Shown here piece after piece: positions 1 to 8,077 of a stretch of 64,000 nt of DNA. The notes beneath the pieces are model-generated. The model did no database searches. It saw only the letters and a program-made list of their open reading frames with translations, and was not told the origin of the DNA. The stretch spans positions 402,536 to 466,535 of the forward strand of contig NZ_BMTU01000006.1 in assembly GCF_014649835.1 (NCBI RefSeq), given 5' to 3'. A program made the translations under genes and the position numbers. The number at the start of each line of letters is the position of its first letter. The first letter of the stretch is position 1. The stretch is from Streptomyces pilosus (GTDB lineage: Bacteria; Actinomycetota; Actinomycetes; Streptomycetales; Streptomycetaceae).

Positions 1-350
1 AGCCGCCAGTCCCACATCTCCAGGGGACCCGGCGCCTCCGTGCCGGCGAGCAGCCGGCTGAAGCTGCCGCCCTCGGTGTGCCACAGCCTGACGGCCCGGT
101 CGGCGGGGACGATGCGGACCCTGGGGTCCTGCTCGTAGTCGAGCAGGGTGGGGACGCTGACCCCGAGCGCGTCCCCGATCTTGACGACGGTGCCGATGCT
201 CGGGTTGGTGCGGGCCTGCTCGATCTGGATCAGCATGCCGCGGCTGACACCCGCCCGCGCCGCGAGCACGTCGAGGGTGAAGCCGCGTTCGGTGCGCCAG
301 CGCTTGACGTTGCGCGCCAGGGACCGGGTCAGCAGGTCGAGGTCCGACAC
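1..350 (-). CDS. XRE-family transcriptional regulator, 3' end outside the window
   Basis: N-terminal 116 residues of a DNA-binding regulator. A Cro/C1-type helix-turn-helix covers about residues 8-62: an arginine-rich start, then AARAGVSRGMLIQIEQ and the NPSIGTVVKIGDALG helix. What follows looks like the first strands of a cupin domain, the usual partner in this regulator class, where it binds a small metabolite. The start is a GTG at 350; the nearby ATG is out of frame. Another in-frame GTG lies eight codons upstream. The ligand cannot be guessed because the C-terminus lies beyond base 1. Class is clear, function open. Confidence 0.8.
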   Translation of the reverse strand, partial: MSDLDLLTRSLARNVKRWRTERGFTLDVLAARAGVSRGMLIQIEQARTNPSIGTVVKIGDALGVSVPTLLDYEQDPRVRIVPADRAVRLWHTEGGSFSRLLAGTEAPGPLEMWDWR

Positions 351-494
351 GTTCCATCCGTTCGGTTCCACACGGTGAATGACAGCATGCGCATCGACTA
401 CGGACCGGTGCACCCCGTCGTCCACCGCACTGTACTGCGGGGCGCCCCCGTGGCAGCGGGGCCGGTGCCGGCGGCGACCGGACGCCGGAGGCGG

Positions 495-1292
495 TCAGCT
501 CCCGGGTTCGGCCTCGGCGAGCCGGGCCGGTGCCTCCGTGTCCAGCTCGGCGAGCCGGGCCACGCTCTCCTCGTCCAGCAGCGACAGCGCCCGCAACTGC
601 TCCGGTGTGACGTCCTCCGGAATCGGCACGGGCGCCGGGGTGCGCAGTGGCGGCTGCCAGCCGTCGGCGGGCGTCCAGCGGCGCACCACCCGGGCCGGGG
701 CGCCCGCGACCACGGCGTGGTCGGGCACCGTGCCGCGGACCACCGCGCCCGCGGCGACCACCACGTTCCGTCCGACACGCGCTCCCGGCAGGATCACGGC
801 GCCGGTGCCGATCCAGCAGCCGGGGCCGATCTCCACCGGCTCCATCCGCGGCCACTGCTTGCCGATGGGCTCGTGCGGATCGTCGTAGGAGTGGTTGGTG
901 GAGGTGACGTAGACGTACGGCCCGAAGTAGCAGTCGCTGCCGATCGTGACGGTGGTGTCGGCGATGACGTGGCTGCCGCGGCCCAGGACGACCCCGTCGC
1001 CGATGCGCAGGATCGGCTCGGGCCCGAGGTCGAGGCCGGGCATCAGGCCGGCGGTGAGGGTGACCTGCTCGCCGACGATGCAGTGCGCGCCGATCCGGAT
1101 CCACGGCTCCCCGAAGACCGTGCCGAGCGGGAAGGCCAGTCTGGTACCCGTTCCCATGGCGGCGAAGCGGAAGCGGCCGGGGTGCTCGGCCGTCACCGAT
1201 CCCGTGCGCTGCACCCAGGCCCAGCCCGCGTGGACCGCGCGCTGAGCGAGGCGGCGCGGCCAGGACGAGAACGTGTTCTTGCGCTTCGGCAC
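495..1292 (-). CDS. Left-handed beta-helix acyltransferase (DapH/WbbJ/LacA-like)
   Basis: A 265-residue protein built on hexapeptide repeats (IRIGAHCIVGEQVTL, LRIGDGVVLGRGSHV, VTIGSDCYFGPYVYV, GRNVVVAAGAVV), the left-handed beta-helix of trimeric acyl- or acetyltransferases. The STNHSYDDP segment near residue 130 supplies the His expected to activate the acceptor hydroxyl or amine. An Arg-rich N-terminal stretch (about 40 residues) and a Glu/Ala-rich tail flank the helix. Start is GTG at 1292. The acceptor may be a sugar or cell-envelope molecule, but nothing in the neighbourhood fixes it. It is divergent from the gamma-carbonic anhydrase, another beta-helix protein. Confidence 0.82.
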   Translation of the reverse strand: MPKRKNTFSSWPRRLAQRAVHAGWAWVQRTGSVTAEHPGRFRFAAMGTGTRLAFPLGTVFGEPWIRIGAHCIVGEQVTLTAGLMPGLDLGPEPILRIGDGVVLGRGSHVIADTTVTIGSDCYFGPYVYVTSTNHSYDDPHEPIGKQWPRMEPVEIGPGCWIGTGAVILPGARVGRNVVVAAGAVVRGTVPDHAVVAGAPARVVRRWTPADGWQPPLRTPAPVPIPEDVTPEQLRALSLLDEESVARLAELDTEAPARLAEAEPGS

Positions 1293-1406
1293 CCGCTCAC
1301 CGTAGTCGGCGGGCAGGGCGCCGACGGGCCGGTGCCCCTGTGATCTTCACCCCACCTCGTTGCCGTACGGTGCGGGGTGTCCACCACGTCTGAGGAGGAG
1401 GGTGCG

Positions 1407-1937
1407 ATGACGCACCGCGCGCTGATCACCGGCATCGGCGGCAGGGAGCCGCACGTGGATCCGGACGCCTTCGTGGCGCCCACGGCGTCCGTGGTCGGGG
1501 ACGTGACCCTGCACGCCGGCGCGAGCGTCTGGTACGGGGCGGTCCTGCGCGGCGACGTGGAGGGCATCTCCGTCGGCGCGAACAGCAACGTGCAGGACAA
1601 CTGCACGCTGCACGCCGATCCGGGGTTCCCCGTCCGCGTGGGTGAGCGGGTGTCGATCGGGCACAACGCCGTGGTGCACGGGGCGACCGTGGGCGACGAC
1701 TGCCTGATCGGGATGGGCGCGACCGTGCTGAACGGTGCGGTGATCGGCGCGGGGTCGCTGGTCGCCGCTCAGGCGCTGGTGCCGCAGGGCATGGAGGTAC
1801 CGCCGGGGTCGCTGGTCGCGGGAGTGCCCGCGAAGGTCCGGCGGGAACTGACGGCGGAGGAGCGGGAAGGGCTCACGCTGAACGGCACGATGTACGCGGA
1901 ACTCGCCGGGGTCCACCGAGGCGAGCACGGGGCATAG
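1407..1937 (+). CDS. Gamma-class carbonic anhydrase family protein
   Basis: A 176-residue trimeric beta-helix protein. It has the gamma-carbonic anhydrase signature: R49-D50 (LRGD), then His69 (NCTLHAD), His86 (IGHNAVV) and His91 (VVHGATVGDD), which would bind the catalytic zinc or iron. The short spacing between His69 and His86 is the CamH/YrdA pattern, without the acidic loop of archaeal Cam. Activity is therefore uncertain, because many family members are inactive as CO2 hydratases. I chose ATG 1407 over an in-frame GTG at 1377 because GAGGAGGAG sits six bases before it. Confidence 0.85.
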   Translation: MTHRALITGIGGREPHVDPDAFVAPTASVVGDVTLHAGASVWYGAVLRGDVEGISVGANSNVQDNCTLHADPGFPVRVGERVSIGHNAVVHGATVGDDCLIGMGATVLNGAVIGAGSLVAAQALVPQGMEVPPGSLVAGVPAKVRRELTAEEREGLTLNGTMYAELAGVHRGEHGA

Positions 1938-1940
1938 GTC

Positions 1941-1976
1941 CGCGGGCGGCGCGAGGAGGTCGCGCGTCCGCCCGCG
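1941..1976. terminator. Bidirectional terminator hairpin
   Basis: Inverted repeat CGCGGGCGG / CCGCCCGCG with a second nested stem (CGCGA / TCGCG). It lies in the 43 bases between the convergent carbonic anhydrase and DedA genes. No U-run follows, as is usual in high-GC actinobacteria. Confidence 0.6.
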
Positions 1977-1980
1977 CCGC

Positions 1981-2622
1981 TCAGGACTCCGCGGCGGCCG
2001 CGGGCCCGGCGGTGTCCGCCGCGTTCTTCCCCGCCTTGCGCTTCAGGACCAGGAGCGAGGTGACGCCGATCAGCACCGCCGCCACCAGGCCCAGCCAGGA
2101 GAAGCGCTTCAGCCAGGACTCGGCGACGATCCCGACGTAGTAGACGACGGCCGTGGTGCCGCCCGCCCACAGGATGCCGCCGAGGACGTTGGCGGTGAGG
2201 AACCTCCCGTACGGCATCCGCAGCACGCCCGCGAGCGGGCCGGCGAAGATGCGCAGCAGGGCGACGAAGCGGCCGAAGAAGACGGCCCACATGCCCCACC
2301 TCTGGAAGGACCGCTCGGCGGTGGCGATGTGCCCTTCGCCGAAGTGCCGGGGGAACCTCGCGCCCAGCCGTGCCAGCAGGGGCCGTCCGCCCCTGCGGCC
2401 GACCGCGTAGCCGATCGAGTCGCCGGTGATCGCGCCGGCGACGGCGCAGGCGCCGAGGACCACCGGGTCGATGTCGCCGTGCTGGGAGGCGAGCAGCGCG
2501 GAGGAGACCAGGATGATCTCCCCCGGCAGCGGGATGCCCAGGCTCTCCAGAGCGATGACCAGTCCCACCATCGCGTACACGGTGACCGCGGGTACGGTCT
2601 CGAGCCACTCCTGGACGTGCAA
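1981..2622 (-). CDS. DedA-family membrane protein
   Basis: A 213-residue integral membrane protein with the DedA/VTT signature: ESLGIPLPGE near residues 26-35, GDSIGYAVGRRGG near 67, and FFGRFVALLRIFAGPLAGVLRMP around 115-137. DedA proteins are proton-dependent, and some recycle undecaprenyl phosphate across the membrane. The helical hairpins and the Glu, Asp and Arg residues needed for function are present. The cytoplasmic tail is Lys/Ala-rich. The start is TTG at 2622, eight bases after GGGAGGA. It stands alone between convergent neighbours, so its lipid substrate is not indicated by context. Confidence 0.88.
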   Translation of the reverse strand: MHVQEWLETVPAVTVYAMVGLVIALESLGIPLPGEIILVSSALLASQHGDIDPVVLGACAVAGAITGDSIGYAVGRRGGRPLLARLGARFPRHFGEGHIATAERSFQRWGMWAVFFGRFVALLRIFAGPLAGVLRMPYGRFLTANVLGGILWAGGTTAVVYYVGIVAESWLKRFSWLGLVAAVLIGVTSLLVLKRKAGKNAADTAGPAAAAES

Positions 2623-2722
2623 CGCCGTTCCTCCCGGTCCACCGGTGCCGTGTTCGTTCGCGGTGCGACCGGACGCGGAGCACCGGCGGGAATCCTACCG
2701 GTTCGGGAGTTTTGACCCGGCG

Positions 2723-5101
2723 CTAGGCGTTCCAGCTCCACTCCGCCACCTCCGGCAGGTCGGTGCCGTGCTCGCGGATCCAGGCGTGGTGCCGGCTGCG
2801 CGCGTCGGCCATCCGCTGCCGTACGGCGGCGGCGCGCACGGCGAGCCCGGGGACGCGGTCGATGACGTCCATGACCAGCCGGTAGCGGTCCAGGTCGTTG
2901 CGGACCACCATGTCGAACGGCGTGGTGGTGGTGCCGGACTCCTTGTAGCCGCGCACGTGCAGGCGCGGGTGGCCGTTGCGGCGGTAGGCGAGGCGGTGGA
3001 TGAGCCACGGGTAGCCGTGGTAGGCGAAGATCACCGGCTTGTCCGCGGTGAACAGGCCGTCGTACTCGAAGTCGGTCATGCCGTGCGGGTGCTCCCCGTG
3101 GGGCATCAGCCGGGCGATGTCGACGACGTTCACCACACGGACGGCGAGTTCGGGCAGGTGGCGGCGGAGCAGTTGCGCGGCGGCCAGGACCTCCTGGGTG
3201 GGCACGTCGCCCGCGCAGCCGAGGACGACGTCGGGCTCGCCGCCGTTCTCGGTGCCCGCCCACTCCCAGATGCCGGCGCCCCGCGCGCAGTGGGCGCGGG
3301 CCTCGTCCATGGACAGCCAGTCGTAGCAGGGCTGTTTGCCGGCCACGATCACGTTGACGTAGTCGCGGCTGCGCAGGGCGTGGTCCGCGACGGACAGCAG
3401 GGTGTTGGCGTCCGGCGGCAGGTAGACGCGTACGACGTGGGGGCTCTTGTTGAGGACGTGGTCGACGAAGCCGGGGTCCTGGTGCGAGAAGCCGTTGTGG
3501 TCCTGGCGCCACACGTGGGAGGTGAGCAGGTAGTTGAGGGAGGGGACGGGGGTGCGCCAGGGCAGCTCCCGGGAGGTCTTCAGCCACTTGATGTGCTGGT
3601 TGACCATGGAGTCGACGATGTGCACGAACGCCTCGTAGCAGGAGAACAGTCCGTGCCGGCCGGTGAGGAGGTAGCCCTCGAGCCAGCCCTGGCAGAGGTG
3701 TTCGGAGAGGACCTCCATCACCCGGCCGTGCGGGTCGAGGTGCTCGTCGGCGTCGAGGGTGGCCGCCTGCCAGGCCTTGCCGCTGGCGTCGTAGACCGCC
3801 TGGAGCCGGTTGGAGGCGGTCTCGTCGGGGCCCACGAGCCGGAAGTTCCGCCGGCCCGAGGTGTCCCGCATGATCCGTTCCAGGAGGTCGCCCAGGATCC
3901 GGGTGGGCTCGTGGAGGGTGGTACCGGGCTTGTCGACGGGGACGGCGAACTCGTCGAGCGGGGGGATGGGCAGTTCACGCGTCAGCAGCCCGCCGTTGGC
4001 GTGCGGGGTGGAGCCGAGTCGCCGGGCGCCCTCGGGAAGACAGGCGAGCACGTCGGCGACGGGCCGGCCCCGGTCGTCGAAGAGTTCCTCGGGCCGGTAC
4101 GACCGCAGCCACGACTCCAGCTGCCGCAGGTGCTCGGGGTTGTCGCGGACTCCGGAGAGCGGGACCTGGTGGGAGCGCCAGGTGCCCTCGACGGGCTGCC
4201 CGTCGACCTCGCGGGGACCGGTCCAGCCCTTCGGGGTGCGCAGCACGATCACCGGCCACCGGGGGCGTTCGGTGGCGCCCTGCTCGCGGGCGGCGCGCTG
4301 GATGCCGGCGATGCGGTCCAGGGCGGTGTCCAGGGCGTGCGCCATCGCCCGGTGGACGGTGGCGGGGTCGCTGCCGCCGACGTGGACCGGCTCGTGGCCG
4401 TACCCGCGCAGCAGCGCGTCGAGTTCGGGTTCGGGCAGACGGGCCAGGACGGTCGGGTTGGCGATCTTGTAGCCGTTGAGGTGCAGGATCGGCAGGACGG
4501 CACCGTCGTGCACCGGGTCGAGGAACTTGTTGGAGTGCCAGGAGGTCGCCAGCGGGCCGGTCTCCGCCTCGCCGTCACCGATCACGCAGGCGACCAGCAG
4601 GCCGGGGTTGTCGAGGGCGGCTCCGTAGGCGTGGGCGAGGGAGTAGCCGAGCTCGCCGCCCTCGTGGATGGAGCCGGGGACCTCGGGGGCGACGTGGCTG
4701 GGCACACCGCCGGGGAAGGAGAACTGCCGGAACAGCCGGGCCATGCCGGCCGCGTCCCGGCCGACGTCCGGGTAGGTCTCGCTGTAGCTGCCCTCGAGCC
4801 AGGAGTTGGCGAGCACGGAGGGGCCGCCGTGTCCCGGCCCCCAGACGCACAGCGCGTCCAGTCCGCGGGCCGTGATCACCCGGTTCAGGTGGGTGTACAC
4901 CAGGTTGAGCCCGGGTGAGGTGCCCCAGTGCCCGAGCAGCCTGGGTTTGATGTGCTCGGGCCGCAGGGGTTCGGTCAGCAGCGGGTTGGCCATCAGGTAG
5001 ATCTGGCCCGCCGACAGGTAGTTGGCCGCCCTCCAGTGGGCGTCCAGGGTGCGCAGTTCCTCGTCGCTCGGCGCGGTCGGGATGTCCTGGTCCTCGGGCA
5101 T
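2723..5101 (-). CDS. xfp: Phosphoketolase (xylulose-5-phosphate/fructose-6-phosphate)
   Basis: A 792-residue thiamine-diphosphate enzyme that splits xylulose 5-phosphate or fructose 6-phosphate with phosphate to give acetyl phosphate. Length and motifs fit the whole family: GHWGTSPG (57-64), GPGHGG (88-93), the ThDP-binding GDGEAETG (175-182) and the C-terminal RGYKESGTTTTPFDM. The start is ATG 5101 with GGAG upstream; longer in-frame starts would read through a poorly conserved leader. It lies downstream of a universal-stress gene on the same strand. That pairing suggests use under low oxygen or stress, when acetyl phosphate gives ATP without respiration. Confidence 0.95.
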   Translation of the reverse strand: MPEDQDIPTAPSDEELRTLDAHWRAANYLSAGQIYLMANPLLTEPLRPEHIKPRLLGHWGTSPGLNLVYTHLNRVITARGLDALCVWGPGHGGPSVLANSWLEGSYSETYPDVGRDAAGMARLFRQFSFPGGVPSHVAPEVPGSIHEGGELGYSLAHAYGAALDNPGLLVACVIGDGEAETGPLATSWHSNKFLDPVHDGAVLPILHLNGYKIANPTVLARLPEPELDALLRGYGHEPVHVGGSDPATVHRAMAHALDTALDRIAGIQRAAREQGATERPRWPVIVLRTPKGWTGPREVDGQPVEGTWRSHQVPLSGVRDNPEHLRQLESWLRSYRPEELFDDRGRPVADVLACLPEGARRLGSTPHANGGLLTRELPIPPLDEFAVPVDKPGTTLHEPTRILGDLLERIMRDTSGRRNFRLVGPDETASNRLQAVYDASGKAWQAATLDADEHLDPHGRVMEVLSEHLCQGWLEGYLLTGRHGLFSCYEAFVHIVDSMVNQHIKWLKTSRELPWRTPVPSLNYLLTSHVWRQDHNGFSHQDPGFVDHVLNKSPHVVRVYLPPDANTLLSVADHALRSRDYVNVIVAGKQPCYDWLSMDEARAHCARGAGIWEWAGTENGGEPDVVLGCAGDVPTQEVLAAAQLLRRHLPELAVRVVNVVDIARLMPHGEHPHGMTDFEYDGLFTADKPVIFAYHGYPWLIHRLAYRRNGHPRLHVRGYKESGTTTTPFDMVVRNDLDRYRLVMDVIDRVPGLAVRAAAVRQRMADARSRHHAWIREHGTDLPEVAEWSWNA

Positions 5102-5223
5102 GGAGACTCCGTGAGTGGTGGGCCCCGGTCGGGTCCGGCGGGCGGGGATCAGGAGCGGGGTACCAGTTTCGCGCGCGTCGATGCCCCCCGCCCGGCGGAA
5201 CGGCGCCACGTGGCGCAATCGGC

Positions 5224-5255
5224 ACGGGCGCCCCGCGACGGCCGGGGGCGCCCGT
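5224..5255 (-). terminator. Terminator hairpin after the UspA gene
   Basis: Perfect 11-bp stem ACGGGCGCCCC / GGGGCGCCCGT with a ten-base loop, 11 bases beyond the UspA stop codon. It separates the UspA transcript from the phosphoketolase gene, although readthrough is possible. Confidence 0.6.
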
Positions 5256-5266
5256 CCCCGTCCCGC

Positions 5267-6148
5267 TCAGCCGTGGGCGACCACGGCGACCGGGGCGGCG
5301 GAGTGGTGCATCACCGCGTGGGTGATGGCCCCGATGTGCGAGCCGAGCGGGTTGCGGCGGGTCCGGCGGCCGACGACCACCAGCGAGGACTCCGCGGAGG
5401 CCTCGACGAGGCGGACGGACGGGCTGCCGCCGAAGGACTCCTCGACGACCCGCACCTCCGGGAACTTCGCGCGCCAGGGAGCCAGCACCCGGGTCAGGTT
5501 CGCGGCCTGCTCCCGCTCGATGTCGTGGTACGCCTCCGGAGCGGCGGCGAGTCCGTAGACGTAGTAGGGCGGCAGGGCCCAGCCGTGCACGGCGCGCACG
5601 GAGGTCCCGCGGCGCTGCGCCTCCGCGAAGGCGAACTCGATGACCGCGTCGTGCGGCCGGTCCGCGTCCACGCCGAGCAGCACCGGCCGGTAGGCCGTGC
5701 CCGCCGAGGGGATGCCCGCCGGATCAGGTTCGTGCTCGTCGGCGGCCTGTTCGCCGGCGCGGACCAGCACCACGGGCTGCCCGGCGCGGGCCACGACGAC
5801 GAGTCCGACCGAGCCGACCAGGAATCCGCCGAGCGCGCCGAGTCCGCGGGAGCCGAGCACCAGCAGCTCGGCGTCCTCCGCGGCGCTGGTCAGCACCTCG
5901 TAGGGCAGTCCGTCGATCTGTTCGTGGGTCACCTCGAGGCCGGGGTGGCGCAGCCGCAGCCCTTCGGCCGTCTCGCTCGGCATGCTCCGCCAGGCCTCGG
6001 CCTGCGGTGCCGCCGGCGCGGGAGCCGGCCGGCGGACGTGGAGCAGCCGCAGCGGCAGCGAGCGCAGCACCGCTTCACGGGCCGCCCACTCGGCGGCGGC
6101 CCGGCTCTCGGGTGAGCCGTCGAGTCCGACGGTGACGGTGCGGGTCAT
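5267..6148 (-). CDS. Universal stress protein, tandem UspA domains
   Basis: A 293-residue cytoplasmic protein with two UspA domains (about 1-140 and 150-293). Each opens with a VGLDGSPESR or LLGVDADRPHDA strand. Domain 1 carries the ATP-binding GSRGLGALGGFLVGS loop and domain 2 a matching GRRTRRNPLGSHIG. This is the two-domain form common in actinobacteria and often induced in hypoxia or dormancy. ATG 6148 follows GGGAGGTG by seven bases. A regulatory stretch with two palindromes separates it from the divergent cyclic-nucleotide-binding gene. Biochemical role unknown, as for most Usp proteins. Confidence 0.93.
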   Translation of the reverse strand: MTRTVTVGLDGSPESRAAAEWAAREAVLRSLPLRLLHVRRPAPAPAAPQAEAWRSMPSETAEGLRLRHPGLEVTHEQIDGLPYEVLTSAAEDAELLVLGSRGLGALGGFLVGSVGLVVVARAGQPVVLVRAGEQAADEHEPDPAGIPSAGTAYRPVLLGVDADRPHDAVIEFAFAEAQRRGTSVRAVHGWALPPYYVYGLAAAPEAYHDIEREQAANLTRVLAPWRAKFPEVRVVEESFGGSPSVRLVEASAESSLVVVGRRTRRNPLGSHIGAITHAVMHHSAAPVAVVAHG

Positions 6149-6213
6149 GGTGGGGACACCTCCCGGTTCGAAGTGATCACCACGAGCTTCGCCCGGAACG
6201 GTTCCGGCGACAA

Positions 6214-6227
6214 GGGCCACTGGTCCC
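6214..6227. promoter_or_regulatory. DevR/OsdR-like box, imperfect palindrome
   Basis: GGGCCACTGGTCCC, a near-palindrome resembling the GGGAC..GTCCC core bound by DevR/DosR response regulators. It lies 66 bases upstream of the UspA start. A better palindrome follows 100 bases further on. Confidence 0.4.
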
Positions 6228-6313
6228 GACCGGGCGCCGGACGGCCCCGCCTCCCGGGACGGTGCCGTGGTGGGGGGCCGTCCGGCGGGGAGGGCCGACC
6301 GCCCCCGGGCATG

Positions 6314-6327
6314 GGGCCGTACGGCCC
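6314..6327. promoter_or_regulatory. DevR/OsdR-like box, perfect palindrome
   Basis: GGGCCGTACGGCCC, a perfect 14-bp palindrome, 76 bases upstream of the cyclic-nucleotide-binding protein start. It resembles GC-rich DevR-type sites. Assignment to that regulator is inference from the kind of genes on either side. Confidence 0.4.
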
Positions 6328-6402
6328 ATGGCCGGGGGCCTCGGCCGGGGCGACGCTGGGAGCACGTCGGCAGTCCCAAGCACCCGGCCCGGGAGGCCCG
6401 CC

Positions 6403-6867
6403 ATGTACGCTCCCCCGTCCCCCAGCATGCCGCGCGCCCTGCCCGCCGAGCACCGGGCACGGCTCGTGGAGACCGCCCGCGAGGTGTCCTTCGCGCCGGG
6501 CGCCCGGCTGTTCGAGGAGGGTGGCCGGGCGGACCGGTTCTGGGTGATCCGCACCGGCACCGTGGAACTCGACATGCACGTGCCCGGCCGCCGGGCCGCT
6601 GTCATCGAACGCCTCGGGCACAACGAACTGGTCGGCTGGTCCTGGCTGTTCTCCCCGCACGTGTGGCAGCTCGGCGCCGAGGCGACGACCCCGGTCCGGG
6701 CGTACGAGTTCGACGCCCGGGCCGTGCTCGCGCTGTGCGAGGAGGATCCCGGGATGGGCCGGGACCTCGCCCGGTGGGTCGGCGACGTGGTGGCCCACCG
6801 GCTGCACGCCTCCCGGATGCGCCTGCTGGACCTCTACGGTCCGTACGGCGCCGGCGCCGCCGTGTGA
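6403..6867 (+). CDS. Cyclic-nucleotide-binding domain protein, no DNA-binding domain
   Basis: A 154-residue protein made of a single cNMP-binding beta-barrel like that of Crp: ARLFEEGGRADRFWVIRTGTVEL, then ERLGHNELVGWSWLFSP in the position of the phosphate-binding cassette, then a C-terminal helix. The canonical phosphate-binding Arg of RTA or RSA is not obvious, so ligand binding is doubtful. There is no helix-turn-helix, so this is not itself a transcription factor. ATG 6403 follows GGGAGG. It faces the Usp/phosphoketolase unit and probably belongs to the same stress response, perhaps as a sensor or partner protein. Confidence 0.8.
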   Translation: MYAPPSPSMPRALPAEHRARLVETAREVSFAPGARLFEEGGRADRFWVIRTGTVELDMHVPGRRAAVIERLGHNELVGWSWLFSPHVWQLGAEATTPVRAYEFDARAVLALCEEDPGMGRDLARWVGDVVAHRLHASRMRLLDLYGPYGAGAAV

Positions 6868-7009
6868 GGACAGGCCCCGGGGCGGCGGCCGGCGGGATGT
6901 CACCCGCGAGCGGACCGGCCTCCGCGTGCGGGGCGGCGGCGCGGTTGCTACGTGCCCGTCAAAGGGCGGTGACCCAATCGTGTCCGGGGCGCGGCTAGGG
7001 TGACTGCCC

Positions 7010-8017
7010 ATGTGGCCAGGACAGCAGCCGCCCGGGGGCGAGCAGAACCCGCAATCGAACAATCCGTACCAGCAGCCGGGGTACCAACAGCCGAATCCGT
7101 ACCAGCAGCCCGGCTACCAGCAGCCGAACCCGTACCAGCAGCAGTGGGGCGATCCCTCCACCGTCGGCGTGCCCCAGGCGCCGCAGGGCGGCGGGGGCGG
7201 CGGGAACCGGACGAAGCTGGTGGCGATCGTGGCGGCCACCGCCGTGGTGGTGGCCGCGGGTGTCACCGGGTTCCTGGTGCTCGGCGGCGACAAGGACGAC
7301 GCGGCCGACGGCGGGAAGGACGCCAAGCCGACGGCGACCGCGACGAAGGAGACCTCCACGGAGCCGAGCGCCACCGCGTCGGAGGGCAACCCGCGCGGCG
7401 GCGACGAGGAGAAGGCGACCGTGCCCGGCTGGAAGGTCGTCGTCAACACGCGCTTCGGCACCAAGTTCGACGTCCCCGCCGACTGGGAGATCGAGACGCC
7501 CGGCACGAGCGTGGGCTTCGAGTGGGAGGAGAAGGACGGCGAGATGGGCCGCACCACCGTCACCGCCCCCGCCTACCTGAAGTCCGCGTGGTGCACCAGC
7601 GACGACAACAAGGACGGCCGCGAGGAGGACACCGCCCTCGCGACGGCGGGAACCCGCGGTGAGAACGGCGCCAAGACCACGCAGGAGGCCGCCGAGACGC
7701 GGGTGCCGTGGTGGATCTTCGGCGGGTACACGCAGCCCGACAAGAAGAGCGTGAAGCAGGTCAAGCCGAAGCCCTACACCACCAAGTCGGGCCTCGCCGG
7801 CCACGTCGCCACGTCCCACTCGGAGAACACCCCGCAGAAGGGCAAGTGCGACAGCGAGGGCAAGGCGATCACGTTCGCCTTCAAGAACGGCGCCGGTGAC
7901 TTCGTCACCTGGAACCTGTACGGCGCCGCGAAGGTGAAGGACGAGATCCCGGAGGCGACCGTGCAGCAGATCCTCAGCACGGTGCGCCTGACCGAGGAGG
8001 GCCCGCAGGGGGCATGA
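7010..8017 (+). CDS. Membrane-anchored extracytoplasmic protein with Pro/Gln/Tyr repeats
   Basis: A 335-residue protein. Its N-terminus is a cytoplasmic low-complexity segment with NPYQQPGYQQP repeats (about residues 18-44). One transmembrane helix follows (TKLVAIVAATAVVVAAGVTGFLVLG, about 66-90). Next comes a Lys/Thr/Glu-rich linker and an extracellular domain from about 140, with a conserved-looking Trp/Tyr-rich core and two Cys (WCTSDD and GKCDSE) that could pair. Similar architecture is frequent in Streptomyces. I know no function. Start ATG 7010 has no strong ribosome-binding site. Confidence 0.75.
   Translation: MWPGQQPPGGEQNPQSNNPYQQPGYQQPNPYQQPGYQQPNPYQQQWGDPSTVGVPQAPQGGGGGGNRTKLVAIVAATAVVVAAGVTGFLVLGGDKDDAADGGKDAKPTATATKETSTEPSATASEGNPRGGDEEKATVPGWKVVVNTRFGTKFDVPADWEIETPGTSVGFEWEEKDGEMGRTTVTAPAYLKSAWCTSDDNKDGREEDTALATAGTRGENGAKTTQEAAETRVPWWIFGGYTQPDKKSVKQVKPKPYTTKSGLAGHVATSHSENTPQKGKCDSEGKAITFAFKNGAGDFVTWNLYGAAKVKDEIPEATVQQILSTVRLTEEGPQGA
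7061..7141 (+). repeat. In-frame 33-base tandem repeat (2.4 copies)
   Basis: Two copies of a 33-base unit coding NPYQQPGYQQP, plus a third partial NPYQQ, at the 5' end of the membrane-anchored protein gene. Copies differ only at wobble positions. Copy number may vary between strains. Confidence 0.75.
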
Positions 8018-8077
8018 CCGGCCAGGGGGCCGGCGGTCCATTTGGCAAGCCGGCCCTCCCCCGGCGATAGTCACGGG

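Noticed and set aside
2426..4918. An 830-codon open frame opposite the phosphoketolase gene
   Set aside because: It is antisense to a gene with full-length family motifs. The composition is low-complexity Val/Gly/Arg, a result of the high-GC third-position bias.
7061..7141. Possible CRISPR-like array
   Set aside because: The 33-base units are contiguous in-frame codons of a Pro/Gln/Tyr repeat with no spacers.
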